Positions 27,780-38,060 of a stretch of DNA of 64,000 nucleotides are shown here, one piece after another. Origin of the DNA: Comamonas sp. 26 (GTDB lineage: Bacteria > Pseudomonadota > Gammaproteobacteria > Burkholderiales > Burkholderiaceae_C); NCBI RefSeq assembly GCF_002754475.1, contig NZ_PEFL01000002.1:738881-802880 (forward strand). The letters run 5' to 3'. The notes below the pieces were generated by a model that was given only the letters and a program-made list of their open reading frames with translations, searched no databases and was not told the origin of the DNA. Each line of letters begins with the position of its first letter. The stretch's first letter is position 1. Both the position numbers and the translations under genes were made by a program.

Positions 27780-28688
27780 TCAGCCTGCGCGTTTGGCCAG
27801 CAATGCTCTGGCTACGCGCGACTGCGTGGGGCGGCCCAGATGCTCGCTGATGAACTGGCCTGCATCGATCAGCTTATCAAGGTCGATGCCCGTCTCAATG
27901 CCCATGCCGTGCAGCAGATAGACCACGTCTTCGGTCGCCACATTGCCCGTAGCCCCCTTGGCGTATGGGCAGCCACCCAGCCCTGCGACCGAGGATTGAA
28001 AGTTCCACACCCCCAGCTCCAGCGCCGCCAGCGTGTTGGAGAGTGCCTGGCCGTAGGTGTCATGAAAATGGCCAGACACCTGATCAATCTCGAAATGCGC
28101 CAGCGTGGCCTGCAACGCCTTTTGCACCTTGATGGGCGTGCCCACGCCAATGGTGTCGGCCACATCCACGCGCTGCACGCCAATGCTCTTCATCAGGCCT
28201 GCCACATAGCCCACTTTTTCAGGCGCAATCTCACCCTCATACGGGCAGCCCACGGTGCAGCTCATGGCTCCGCGCACGGCAATGCCCGCATCCAGCGCGG
28301 CCTGGACCACGGGGGCAAAGCGCTCAATGCTTTCAGCAATCGAGCAGTTGATGTTTTTCTGGCTGAAAGCCTCGCTGGCCGCGCCAAACACCACGATTTC
28401 ATCGGGCTTACTCGCCAGCGCTGCCTCAAAGCCTTTGAGATTGGGGGTGAGAACCGAATAAAGCACTCCGCTCTGACGCGTAATGCCCGCCATGACGGAG
28501 GCAGCGTCCGCCATCTGCGGCACCCATTTGGGCGACACATAGCTGGTGACTTCGATCTCTTTGAGGCCCGCGTCCTGCAGGCGCTGTACCAGATCGATCT
28601 TCACGGCGGCTGGCACAGGCTGCTTTTCATTTTGCAGGCCGTCGCGTGGCCCTACATCGATGAGTTTGACGCGTGCGGGGTACTTCAT
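27780..28688 (-). CDS. mvaB: Hydroxymethylglutaryl-CoA lyase
   Basis: Splits HMG-CoA to acetyl-CoA and acetoacetate, the last step of leucine breakdown. It has 302 residues, normal length. VKLIDVGPRDGLQNEKQPV carries the metal- and substrate-binding Asp-Gly-Leu-Gln. HFHDTYGQALSN supplies metal histidines, and VAGLGGCPYAKGATGNVATED holds the catalytic cysteine of the lyase signature. ATG at 28688 follows GGAGAACGAA. It is last on the strand in the minus-strand leucine-catabolic cluster. Confidence 0.93.
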   Translation of the reverse strand: MKYPARVKLIDVGPRDGLQNEKQPVPAAVKIDLVQRLQDAGLKEIEVTSYVSPKWVPQMADAASVMAGITRQSGVLYSVLTPNLKGFEAALASKPDEIVVFGAASEAFSQKNINCSIAESIERFAPVVQAALDAGIAVRGAMSCTVGCPYEGEIAPEKVGYVAGLMKSIGVQRVDVADTIGVGTPIKVQKALQATLAHFEIDQVSGHFHDTYGQALSNTLAALELGVWNFQSSVAGLGGCPYAKGATGNVATEDVVYLLHGMGIETGIDLDKLIDAGQFISEHLGRPTQSRVARALLAKRAG

Positions 28689-28771
28689 TTCGTTCTCCTA
28701 TCGTTTCTTTACGCTGACTATTGAACAAGCACACCCCTTGCAAGAGACGCCTAGCAAGGGCCACCCCGCAG

Positions 28772-28819
28772 CGTTGGTGTAATCCCCCTTTCCGAAGAGA
28801 AAGGGGGACGACACCAACG
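28772..28819. repeat. Compound inverted repeat between HMG-CoA lyase and hydroxyacid dehydrogenase genes
   Basis: Two nested perfect arms: cgttggtgt (28772-28780) with acaccaacg (28811-28819), and ccccctttc (28784-28792) with gaaaggggg (28799-28807). The RNA would fold into a long hairpin with one internal loop. It has no clear T tract. It may be a repeat-type element or a transcript-stability structure. Confidence 0.6.
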
Positions 28820-28830
28820 ACTCAGGGGGT

Positions 28831-29754
28831 TCAATATCCTTTTTTAAGGTCTACACGCCCGGTCACAGCTTCACCCCGGCTCATGGCGGCCACCTTGCCC
28901 ACGATCTGGGCAATGCTGTCAGCCGCCAGAGTGCGGGCCGAGGTATGGGGCGTGAGGATGATCTTGGGGTGCTTCCAGAATGGATGATTGTCCGGCAGCG
29001 GCTCCTCGCGGAACACATCCAGCATGGCACCGCTGACATGGCCCGCATCCAGCTGCGCGATCAGGTCTGCGTCCACCACATGACCGCCGCGGCCCACATT
29101 GATCACATAGGCACCGGTGCGCAACTGGCTCAGCGTGTGGGCGTTGATGATGTTTTCGGTTTCTGCATGCAAGGGCAGCAAGTTGACGAGGATGCGGGTC
29201 TCGCTCAAAAAAGCATCCAGCTGATCCATGCCGCCAAAGCACTTCACGCCCTCCATCTCGCGCAGCGATCGGCTCCAGCCATTGACGGGGTAGTCAAACA
29301 CCGTCAGCGCCTTGGCCACGCGCTCGCCCATCTTGCCCAGGCCCATCACGCCCACGGGGTAGTCCACCCGTTTGGGGTTGCGCTGGTGCTGCCACACGCC
29401 CTGCGCCATATCAGCCTCGTACTGATCCAGCCCACGGAAGAAGCGAATCACGGCCTGCGCCACATACTCGGCCATCTGCACGGCCATGCCCGCGTCTTCA
29501 AGCCGGTAAACGGGCAGCGCAGCGGGAATGGTCAGCGGCAGCAGCGCATCCACACCGGCGCCGATGTTGAACATGGCCTTGAGGCCTGTGGCCTGCTCAT
29601 CAATGAACTGCTGGGGCGGAGCCCAGACCAGCGCATAGTCGGCCTGAGCCGCGCCCGGCTCCCAGATGCTGATGTCTGCACCCGGCAGCGCATCATGCAA
29701 ACCTTTGAGCCAGGGTTCTGGCCGCGTATCGTCACAGCAAAATGTTACTTTCAT
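28831..29754 (-). CDS. ghrA: D-2-hydroxyacid dehydrogenase (glyoxylate/hydroxypyruvate reductase A-like)
   Basis: A 307-residue NAD(P)-dependent reductase for 2-oxo acids such as glyoxylate and hydroxypyruvate. The nucleotide-binding Rossmann loop is VGVMGLGKMGERVAKAL. The substrate arginine is in VINVGRGGHVVD, and the catalytic Glu/His pair is in DVFREEPLPDNHPFW and ILTPHTSA. The size and the diverged N-terminal half match GhrA rather than SerA. It lies inside the leucine cluster but has no known step there; handling of a side-product 2-oxo acid is a guess. Confidence 0.87.
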   Translation of the reverse strand: MKVTFCCDDTRPEPWLKGLHDALPGADISIWEPGAAQADYALVWAPPQQFIDEQATGLKAMFNIGAGVDALLPLTIPAALPVYRLEDAGMAVQMAEYVAQAVIRFFRGLDQYEADMAQGVWQHQRNPKRVDYPVGVMGLGKMGERVAKALTVFDYPVNGWSRSLREMEGVKCFGGMDQLDAFLSETRILVNLLPLHAETENIINAHTLSQLRTGAYVINVGRGGHVVDADLIAQLDAGHVSGAMLDVFREEPLPDNHPFWKHPKIILTPHTSARTLAADSIAQIVGKVAAMSRGEAVTGRVDLKKGY

Positions 29755-29809
29755 GGGCGTGAAGCCTAATGGTTTGGCGCTGGCATTGCAGCGCCGCCTG
29801 AATCAATTT

Positions 29810-29910
29810 TGCTATCAATAAAGAAGCTTCTGGCGCTTGTCATCATTCGGTTTCAGCATGAAAAGACTCTTAAATCCATACATGACAAGCGCAAGCTGCT
29901 CTTTTTGCAA
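29810..29910. repeat. Dispersed palindromic repeat, copy 3
   Basis: Occupies the 177-base gap between ghrA-like and MCC alpha genes. Two arms, gcgcttgtcat (29833-29843) and atgacaagcgc (29881-29891), are perfectly inverted, and each is flanked by an agctt/agctgc segment like the core of the other copies. Confidence 0.55.
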
Positions 29911-29931
29911 AACAGTTCAACCCACTCGCAA

Positions 29932-31959
29932 TCAGGCCGCGACTTCGATGCGCAGCAGCTCCGCACCCTCGCTGACCTGATCGCCGGGGGTGTAGAGCAG
30001 CTCCAGCACCACGCCATCGCCGGGGGCGGCAATCGTATGCTCCATCTTCATGGCCTCCATGACCGCCAGCGGCTGGCCCTTGCTGACCTTGTCGCCCGCC
30101 TTGACATTGAAGGACACGACCTTGCCCGGCATGGGTGCCGTCAGGCGGCCACCTTCATGGCCGGTGTCGCCAGCATGGGCCAGCTGATCCACCACGGTGA
30201 TCTGGGCACTGCCCGCCTCGGTGAAGATGGACAGTTGCTCGCCTTGCGCGTGGACCACGGCCACCGTGCGCTTGCCGCCCAGGTTCAGCTCCAGCCTGCC
30301 ATCAGGCAGAGCACGCCACTGCAGCGTGGCTTCGGTGCGGCTGTCGCCCTCACCTACGCCGACCTGGTATGTCTGACCATCACGGCCATAAGCAAGACCT
30401 GCGCTGAACTCTTCACCCCGGTATGCAAAGCCGAACGAGCGCTCATAGCGGCCCGATATGCGCCAGCCATCGCGGCGGCTAAAGGGGTCAGCGCCTTGCG
30501 CGGCCTGCTCGCGCTGCAACTGCCAGGCCATGGCGGCAGCTACGGCCAGATCGCGGCCCACAAAGTCTTTGCCAAACAAGGCATCGCGTTCGCGCTCGAT
30601 CAGCGCGGTATCGAGCTGCGCATTGCTGAACGCCTGACTCTTCACCACCTGACGCAAAAACTGCACATTCGTCGTCAGCCCCACGATATGGGTCTGAGTC
30701 AGCGCCGCATCGAGTCGCGCCAGCGCCTGCGCTCGGTCATCGCCATGGACGATGAGCTTGGCGATCATGCTGTCGTAGAAGGGGCTGATGGCATCGCCCT
30801 CGCGCACGCCGTCATCCACACGCACATCGCTGATCTCAAAGCTGGTGCACACAGGCTTGCGATATACGGCCAGTGTGCCGGTGGCGGGTAGGAAATTGTT
30901 CTCAGGGTTCTCGGCGCAGATACGCGCTTCAATCGCATGGCCGATGATTTTCAGCTCGCTCTGCAGCTTGGGCAAAGGCTTGCCAGCCGCCACTTGCAAT
31001 TGCCACTGCACCAGGTCTTCGCCGGTGATGGCTTCGGTCACCGGGTGCTCCACCTGCAGGCGGGTATTCATCTCCATGAAGTAGAACTTCATGGCCTCGG
31101 GCTGGCCGTAACCGCCGGGCTGCTCAACGATGAATTCCACCGTGCCTGCGCCCACATAGTTCACAGCCTTGGCGGCGGCTACGGCCGCTTCACCCATCTG
31201 CTTGCGCAGCGCTTCGGTCATGCCGGGCGCAGGCGCTTCTTCCAGCACCTTCTGATGGCGGCGCTGCACCGAGCAATCGCGCTCGAACAAATACACGCAG
31301 TTGCCATGCGTGTCGCCAAACACCTGAATTTCGATATGGCGCGGGCGCAGCACGTATTTTTCAATCAGCACGGCATCGTTGCCAAAGCTGTTGATGGCTT
31401 CGCGCTTGCAGCTTTCCAGCAGAGCGGCGAAGTCTTCGGACTTCTCCACCAGTCGCATGCCCTTGCCGCCACCACCAGCGCTGGCCTTGATGAGCACGGG
31501 GTAGCCAATGCGGTCGGCCTCTTTGTGCAGCATGGCCGGGTCCTGGCCTGCGCCGTGGTAGCCAGGCACCAGAGGCACGCCAGCTTTTTCCATCAATTGC
31601 TTGGATTCGGCCTTGAGTCCCATGGCGCGAATGGCACTGGCAGGCGGGCCGATAAAGACCAGCCCCGCCGCCTTGCAGGCGTTGGCAAAGTCTTCGTTCT
31701 CAGACAGAAAGCCGTAGCCGGGGTGAATGGCCTCGGCACCCGTAGCCTTGGCGGCTTCCAGAATGCGCTCCCAGCGCAGATAGCTGTCTTTGGGTGCGCT
31801 GCCGCCGATGTGCACGGCCTCATCGCAGGCACCCACATGCTTGGCCAGCGCATCCGCATCGGAATAGACGGCAACGGTCTTCACACCCATGCGGCGGGCG
31901 GTAGCGGCTACGCGGCAGGCGATTTCACCGCGATTAGCAATCAGAATTTTCTTGAACAT
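29932..31959 (-). CDS. mccA: Methylcrotonyl-CoA carboxylase, biotin-carrying alpha subunit
   Basis: Carboxylates biotin with ATP and bicarbonate for transfer to 3-methylcrotonyl-CoA in leucine catabolism. The 675-residue length fits MccA/LiuD. Biotin carboxylase domain (about 1-450): KASAGGGGKGMRLV ATP-grasp loop, FERDCSVQRRHQKV, EMNTRLQVEHPVTE. The middle linker domain follows. The C-terminal biotinyl domain has VMEAMKMEHT, with the biotinylated lysine near residue 640. ATG at 31959 follows GGAGACGAT. The beta subunit gene lies upstream at 34574, with the hydratase between, the classic liu order. Propionyl-CoA carboxylase alpha looks similar; the neighbours favour MCC. Confidence 0.92.
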   Translation of the reverse strand: MFKKILIANRGEIACRVAATARRMGVKTVAVYSDADALAKHVGACDEAVHIGGSAPKDSYLRWERILEAAKATGAEAIHPGYGFLSENEDFANACKAAGLVFIGPPASAIRAMGLKAESKQLMEKAGVPLVPGYHGAGQDPAMLHKEADRIGYPVLIKASAGGGGKGMRLVEKSEDFAALLESCKREAINSFGNDAVLIEKYVLRPRHIEIQVFGDTHGNCVYLFERDCSVQRRHQKVLEEAPAPGMTEALRKQMGEAAVAAAKAVNYVGAGTVEFIVEQPGGYGQPEAMKFYFMEMNTRLQVEHPVTEAITGEDLVQWQLQVAAGKPLPKLQSELKIIGHAIEARICAENPENNFLPATGTLAVYRKPVCTSFEISDVRVDDGVREGDAISPFYDSMIAKLIVHGDDRAQALARLDAALTQTHIVGLTTNVQFLRQVVKSQAFSNAQLDTALIERERDALFGKDFVGRDLAVAAAMAWQLQREQAAQGADPFSRRDGWRISGRYERSFGFAYRGEEFSAGLAYGRDGQTYQVGVGEGDSRTEATLQWRALPDGRLELNLGGKRTVAVVHAQGEQLSIFTEAGSAQITVVDQLAHAGDTGHEGGRLTAPMPGKVVSFNVKAGDKVSKGQPLAVMEAMKMEHTIAAPGDGVVLELLYTPGDQVSEGAELLRIEVAA

Positions 31960-31990
31960 ATCGTCTCCAAATATTTATGCCGAATCGCCC

Positions 31991-32031
31991 GCTAGCGCCT
32001 ATCAATCAAGCGCAAGCAGCTATGTTTTTTG
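31991..32031. repeat. Dispersed palindromic repeat, copy 4
   Basis: Includes gctagcgcctatcaatcaag and gcgcaagcagctatg, the same core in the opposite order. It fills the short gap between the DUF4126 gene and mccA. Confidence 0.5.
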
Positions 32032-32619
32032 CACTACATCCTGCACAGCCGTATCGCCACGCAGGCGTCTGAAAATCGCCTTGAGAAAACGCCACAGCGC
32101 CCAGATCACCAGCCACATCACGACCACCACCACCACCAGCACGCCGCCAAACACCAGCGGGTTGGCCAGCGCCAGCCAGACGGCACCCAGCGATACCGTG
32201 TCCTCCGCCAGGCTGGCACCCACGTTGGAGAAAGGTTCTGGCGAGGTGTTGATGAGTGCCCGCGTTGTGGTCTTTGCCGCCTGACTGGTAGCAGCCAGCG
32301 TGCCGCCCATCAGCGCGGCAGCCATGGCCATGGTGGTGTTGTCCGCACCAAAGACCGAAGCGGCCAGCGCCGCACCGGCAGGAATGCGCAGCACGCTCTG
32401 AAACATGTCCCAGACCGAATCGACCACGGGAATCTTGTCCGCAAAGAACTCCACAAACAGCAGCCCGCCGCTGATGACCAGCACCATGGGATGGGCCAGC
32501 ACATGCAAGCTACCGGGCAGGGGCATCACGCCCGTGACGCCCAGCATGCCCACCACAAACACCACGGCATAGAGCCTAAAGCCGCTGGCCCAGCCCAGTG
32601 CGGCGGCCAGCGCCAGCAT
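32020..32619 (-). CDS. DUF4126 membrane protein
   Basis: A 199-residue inner-membrane protein starting MLALAAALGWASGFRLYAVV, the DUF4126 opening. Further hydrophobic segments are MVLVISGGLLFVEFFADKIP and VFGGVLVVVVVVMWLVIWAL. VVDSVWDMFQSVLRIPAG and the glycine/alanine-rich middle are family-typical. Its ATG at 32619 has no proper Shine-Dalgarno, while a different frame just upstream (32771) does, so the true gene may start there and be broken by a one-base shift near 32620. Function is unknown. Confidence 0.75.
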   Translation of the reverse strand: MLALAAALGWASGFRLYAVVFVVGMLGVTGVMPLPGSLHVLAHPMVLVISGGLLFVEFFADKIPVVDSVWDMFQSVLRIPAGAALAASVFGADNTTMAMAAALMGGTLAATSQAAKTTTRALINTSPEPFSNVGASLAEDTVSLGAVWLALANPLVFGGVLVVVVVVMWLVIWALWRFLKAIFRRLRGDTAVQDVVQKT

Positions 32620-32771
32620 GGCCCCATGTCCATCTGGCCCACAGCCTGGCCTGCCTTGGCGGCGACGTCGCCCACCTGCGTGGCAGCATCGCCCACGGCT
32701 TGCGCCGTTTCGGGGTCAATGTGCAGGCCCGAGCGGTGCAGCCAGCTGATGATGGTTTGCCAGATATCCAT
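32620..32771 (-). pseudogene. Probable 5' part of the DUF4126 gene in another frame
   Basis: ATG at 32771 follows AGGAAACACACC, a good ribosome site. It encodes MDIWQTIISWLHRSGLHIDP and then AATQVGDVAAKAGQAVGQMD before reaching the DUF4126 start. Past that point this frame only gives Trp/Pro-rich shadow sequence to 32526. A single inserted base around 32620 would join it to the DUF4126 protein as about 250 residues. It could also be a separate 81-residue overlapping gene, which is less likely. Confidence 0.5.
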
Positions 32772-32846
32772 GGTGTGTTTCCTTATGCAGAGGCGAAACT
32801 CTAAAACGACTCTGGCACAAGGTTTGTCAGTTCAGTCCTGCTCCGC

Positions 32847-33629
32847 TCATCCGGGCAGCCAGCTGGGCTTGCGTTTGTTGAGAAAGGCCTGAACGCCTTC
32901 GCGCCCCTCGTTGCTGGCGCGAATGTTGGCAATCGACTCCACGGTGGTGGCAATCAGCTGCTCATTGATTTCTCGCTCGGCCACATCCAGCACCAGTCGC
33001 TTGCAGGCGCGAACCGCCGCCGGGCCTGCGCTGAGCAGATGTTTAAGCCAGCCGTCGACCACGGAATCCAGTCCATCAACATCCACCACCTCGTGCACAT
33101 AGCCGATGCGGTGCGCCTCTTGCGCCGAAAAGCGCTCGCCCGTCAAAAAGTAGCGGTGCGCCGCCCGCGCACCCATGGCGCGCAGCACATAGGGGCTGAT
33201 GGTGGCGGGGATGAGGCCAATCTTCACCTCGCTCAGGCAAAAGCCTGCGGTATCCACCGCCACCGCCATGTCGCAGCAGGCCACCAGGCCCATGCCGCCG
33301 GCATACACATCGCCCTGCACGCGCGCAATCGTGGGCTTGGGGCATTCGTAGATGGTGCGCAGCATCTCGGCCAGCAGGCCGGCGTCCACGCGGTTTTCAT
33401 CGCGGGAGTAATCGGCCATGCGGCGCATCCAGTTCAAATCGGCACCCGCACAAAAAGCCGGGCCTTCTGCCGCCAGTACCACGGCGCGCACATCGGCGCG
33501 CTCACCCACTTTGTGAAAGGCGGCGGTAATTTCGGCAATGCCGGTATCGCTGAAGGCGTTGCGAATCTCGGGCTGGGCCAGCGTGATGCGGGCAATGCCA
33601 CCGTCCACGGTCAAGGTCAAAGCGGTCAT
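32847..33629 (-). CDS. liuC: Enoyl-CoA hydratase family, likely methylglutaconyl-CoA hydratase
   Basis: A 260-residue crotonase-fold enzyme. In the liu pathway it hydrates 3-methylglutaconyl-CoA to HMG-CoA. The oxyanion hole is formed by AFCAGADLNWM and YAGGMGLVACCD, and the substrate/catalytic loop is LSEVKIGLIPATISPYV. The GADLNWM sequence and the position between MCC alpha and beta genes point to LiuC rather than a generic fatty-acid hydratase. ATG at 33629 follows GGGAGACAAACC and overlaps the hydrolase stop by four bases. Confidence 0.88.
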   Translation of the reverse strand: MTALTLTVDGGIARITLAQPEIRNAFSDTGIAEITAAFHKVGERADVRAVVLAAEGPAFCAGADLNWMRRMADYSRDENRVDAGLLAEMLRTIYECPKPTIARVQGDVYAGGMGLVACCDMAVAVDTAGFCLSEVKIGLIPATISPYVLRAMGARAAHRYFLTGERFSAQEAHRIGYVHEVVDVDGLDSVVDGWLKHLLSAGPAAVRACKRLVLDVAEREINEQLIATTVESIANIRASNEGREGVQAFLNKRKPSWLPG

Positions 33630-34552
33630 GGTTTGTCTCCCATCGAGTAATTGCTTTGCAGTGCAGCCGTCGCTGTGGCCGGCATTTGCTGCGCGAGGAA
33701 TTCACGCACCTGCGGCAGCCATTGGTCTATGTTGGCTGGCAGATCAAAAAAGCGATGGCCTTCATGCCCGCTGGGCGGCACAAAAACCAGCCTCAGAGGG
33801 TGTCCGGCCTGTTGATAACTTTGAGCCATCTTACGCACCAGTGGCGGGCGGAAGTAGCTATCGTTTTCTGCATAAATCCACAGCTGCGGCACACGGCTGG
33901 TGGCGGCAAAACGGGTCACGGTTTTCAGCAGTTCAGGCTCGCCGCACACGCTGCCTTTTTCACGCATCTGCGGCTGGGCACCACGCCCGCCAGCAAAATT
34001 GATCACACCGCGCAAACCCGCAGGCTGCTGCGCGGCCAGCGCCAGCGAGGCAAAGCCCCCGGCAGACTTGCCCAAGAGCACCACCTTGGCCGCATCCACA
34101 TCGGGCAGCTTCTGGCCATAGACCATGATGGCCGCCACATCACGCGCGGCCTCTTGCGCAGCATGGATGTAATCCGGCGCATCGCAGCGGCCATAACGGT
34201 CGGCCAGCGGCCCATCAGATGCGCCATAGCCCCGGCGCAAACCCGTCACCACCACATAGCCCAGTGCTGCAATGGCGCGGGCTTGCGGGGCATAGCGCTC
34301 CGTCAATGCCTCGCGGGCCTCTTTGCCGCTGGGTGTGCCGTGGCTGAGCACCACCAGCCCCCACGGACCGACAGCCTGTGGCCGGTAGATATGGCCTGCA
34401 AGCTCTGCGGTGTGCGCGGGCGATGCACCAGCAGCAGGCACGGCGACGGGAATACGCACATCCACTTGCTGCACAGCAAGCTCTGCCCTTGCCGCCATGG
34501 GCAAAGCCAGCAGCAGTGACGAGAGAGCGATGAAAAAATGGTGGCGCATCAT
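33626..34552 (-). CDS. Exported alpha/beta-hydrolase (dienelactone hydrolase-like)
   Basis: A 308-residue secreted or periplasmic hydrolase. A signal peptide MMRHHFFIALSSLLLALPMA ends at about ARA. The hydrolase core has VVLSHGTPSGKEARE for the oxyanion region, nucleophile elbow VVLLGKSAGGFASLAL (GKSAGG), then NDSYFRPP for the acid and PSGHEGHRFF for the catalytic histidine. Translationally coupled to the hydratase gene (ATGA overlap) inside the leucine cluster, yet an exported protein has no obvious job there. The substrate is unknown. Confidence 0.83.
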   Translation of the reverse strand: MMRHHFFIALSSLLLALPMAARAELAVQQVDVRIPVAVPAAGASPAHTAELAGHIYRPQAVGPWGLVVLSHGTPSGKEAREALTERYAPQARAIAALGYVVVTGLRRGYGASDGPLADRYGRCDAPDYIHAAQEAARDVAAIMVYGQKLPDVDAAKVVLLGKSAGGFASLALAAQQPAGLRGVINFAGGRGAQPQMREKGSVCGEPELLKTVTRFAATSRVPQLWIYAENDSYFRPPLVRKMAQSYQQAGHPLRLVFVPPSGHEGHRFFDLPANIDQWLPQVREFLAQQMPATATAALQSNYSMGDKP

Positions 34553-34573
34553 GATCTGTAACTCGGCGTTTTT

Positions 34574-36181
34574 TTACATGCGGAAGACGCCGAACCGGGT
34601 GTCTTCAATCGGTGCGTTGCGCGATGCCGCCAGGCCCAGCGCCAGCACGCGGCGCGTGTCAGCCGGGTCGATCACGCCGTCATCCCACAGGCGGGCCGTG
34701 GCGTAGTAAGGATGACCCTGGTCTTCATACTGCTGGCGAATCGGGGCCTTGAAGCCCTCTTCCTCCTCGGCGCTCCAGCTGCCGCCCTTGGATTCAATAC
34801 CGTCGCGTTTGACGGTGGCCAGCACGCTGGCGGCCTGCTCGCCGCCCATGACGCTGATGCGCGCGTTTGGCCACATCCACAAAAAGCGCGGCGAATAAGC
34901 GCGACCGCACATGCCGTAGTTGCCCGCGCCAAAGCTGCCGCCAATGATGATGGTGAACTTGGGCACCGCCGCCGTGGCCACAGCCGTCACCAGCTTGGCA
35001 CCGTGGCGGGCAATGCCTTCGTTCTCGTACTTGCGGCCCACCATGAAGCCGGTGATGTTCTGCAAAAACACCAGCGGCACCTTGCGCTGGCAGCACAGCT
35101 CAATAAAGTGCGCTCCCTTGACGGCCGATTCGCTGAACAAAATGCCGTTGTTGGCAATGATGCCGACCTGCATGCCTTCAATGCGCGCAAAGCCGCAAAC
35201 CAGCGTGTTGCCAAAGCGCGCCTTGAATTCATCGAACTGGCTGCCGTCCACGATGCGCGCAATGATCTCGCGCACATCAAAAGGTTTGCGGGTATCGACG
35301 GGGATCACGCCATACAGCTCATCGCTCTCAAAAAGAGGAGCTGCTGGCGCTTGATCTGCGTTGGCTTGCGGCTTGTTTCTATTCAAATTGGCAACGGCCT
35401 GGCGTGCCAGCGCCAGCGCGTGCAAATCGTTCTCGGCCAGATGATCGGCCACGCCAGACAGGCGCGTATGCACATCGCCGCCGCCCAGATCCTCGGCGCT
35501 GACCACCTCGCCCGTGGCGGCCTTCACCAGCGGCGGGCCACCGAGAAAAATTGTGCCCTGATTTTTGACGATGATGGACTCGTCGCTCATGGCCGGCACA
35601 TAGGCGCCACCGGCCGTGCAACTGCCCATGACCACCGCGATCTGCGAGATGCCCTGCGCGCTCATATTGGCCTGGTTGAAGAAGATGCGGCCAAAGTGTT
35701 CGCGGTCGGGGAAGACCTCATCCTGATTGGGAAGGTTGGCACCGCCCGAGTCCACCAGATAAATGCAGGGCAGATGGTTCTGTGCCGCAACTTCCTGCGC
35801 GCGCAGGTGCTTCTTCACCGTCATGGGGTAGTAGGTTCCGCCCTTCACGGTAGCGTCGTTGCAGACGATCATGCAGTCCACACCGCTGACGCGGCCTACA
35901 CCGGCGATAACGCCCGCACCCGGCGCATCGTTGCCGTACATATTGAGCGCAGCCAGTGGCGAGAGCTCCAAAAACGGCGTACCCGCATCCAGCAGGCGCT
36001 GCACACGCTCGCGGGGCAGCAGCTTGCCGCGTGCCACATGCTTGGCGCGGGCAGCTTCATTGCCGCCCAGCGCGTTCAGGTCGCAGCGCGCATGCAGATC
36101 ATTCACCAGCGTCTGCATGGCGGCGGCGTTGGCCAGAAAGTCCGCAGAACGCGAATTCAGTTGTGTCCCCAGAATGCTCAT
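34574..36181 (-). CDS. mccB: Methylcrotonyl-CoA carboxylase, carboxyltransferase beta subunit
   Basis: Transfers carboxyl from biotin to 3-methylcrotonyl-CoA. ATG at 36181 gives 535 residues, the usual MccB length. CoA- and biotin-binding carboxyltransferase lobes are seen as [54 protein letters not shown] and [15 protein letters not shown]. The lobe-connecting stretch (about residues 258-285, [18 protein letters not shown]) is unusual. Its DNA resembles the dispersed repeat core (agctgctggcgcttgat at 35339), so a repeat may have been absorbed in frame. Confidence 0.94.
   Translation of the reverse strand: MSILGTQLNSRSADFLANAAAMQTLVNDLHARCDLNALGGNEAARAKHVARGKLLPRERVQRLLDAGTPFLELSPLAALNMYGNDAPGAGVIAGVGRVSGVDCMIVCNDATVKGGTYYPMTVKKHLRAQEVAAQNHLPCIYLVDSGGANLPNQDEVFPDREHFGRIFFNQANMSAQGISQIAVVMGSCTAGGAYVPAMSDESIIVKNQGTIFLGGPPLVKAATGEVVSAEDLGGGDVHTRLSGVADHLAENDLHALALARQAVANLNRNKPQANADQAPAAPLFESDELYGVIPVDTRKPFDVREIIARIVDGSQFDEFKARFGNTLVCGFARIEGMQVGIIANNGILFSESAVKGAHFIELCCQRKVPLVFLQNITGFMVGRKYENEGIARHGAKLVTAVATAAVPKFTIIIGGSFGAGNYGMCGRAYSPRFLWMWPNARISVMGGEQAASVLATVKRDGIESKGGSWSAEEEEGFKAPIRQQYEDQGHPYYATARLWDDGVIDPADTRRVLALGLAASRNAPIEDTRFGVFRM
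35328..35390. repeat. Repeat-like sequence inside mccB
   Basis: Contains agctgctggcgcttgatc and a following ggcttgcggcttgtttctatt, similar to halves of the intergenic copies. It is in frame and encodes the variable interlobe linker. Similarity was judged by eye. Confidence 0.3.
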
Positions 36182-36256
36182 TGCTTGCCTTTTGAAGGTT
36201 GGGCTCTCAGAGCGATCACGCTCCACTAGCTTGTTTTTTCTGCCCCTGCTTGTCGC

Positions 36257-37975
<1,719 letters not shown>

Positions 37976-38060
37976 CACGGGTCTCCTCGGCACCGAATTC
38001 AGCCCAGAATAAGGGCAAGCCCTGTTCAGATAAAGTCAGACAGGTTGCAATAATTGCCAA

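Noticed and set aside
34712..36229. 505-residue plus-strand frame opposite mccB
   Set aside because: Shadow of a GC-rich gene; Ala/His-rich with no domain.
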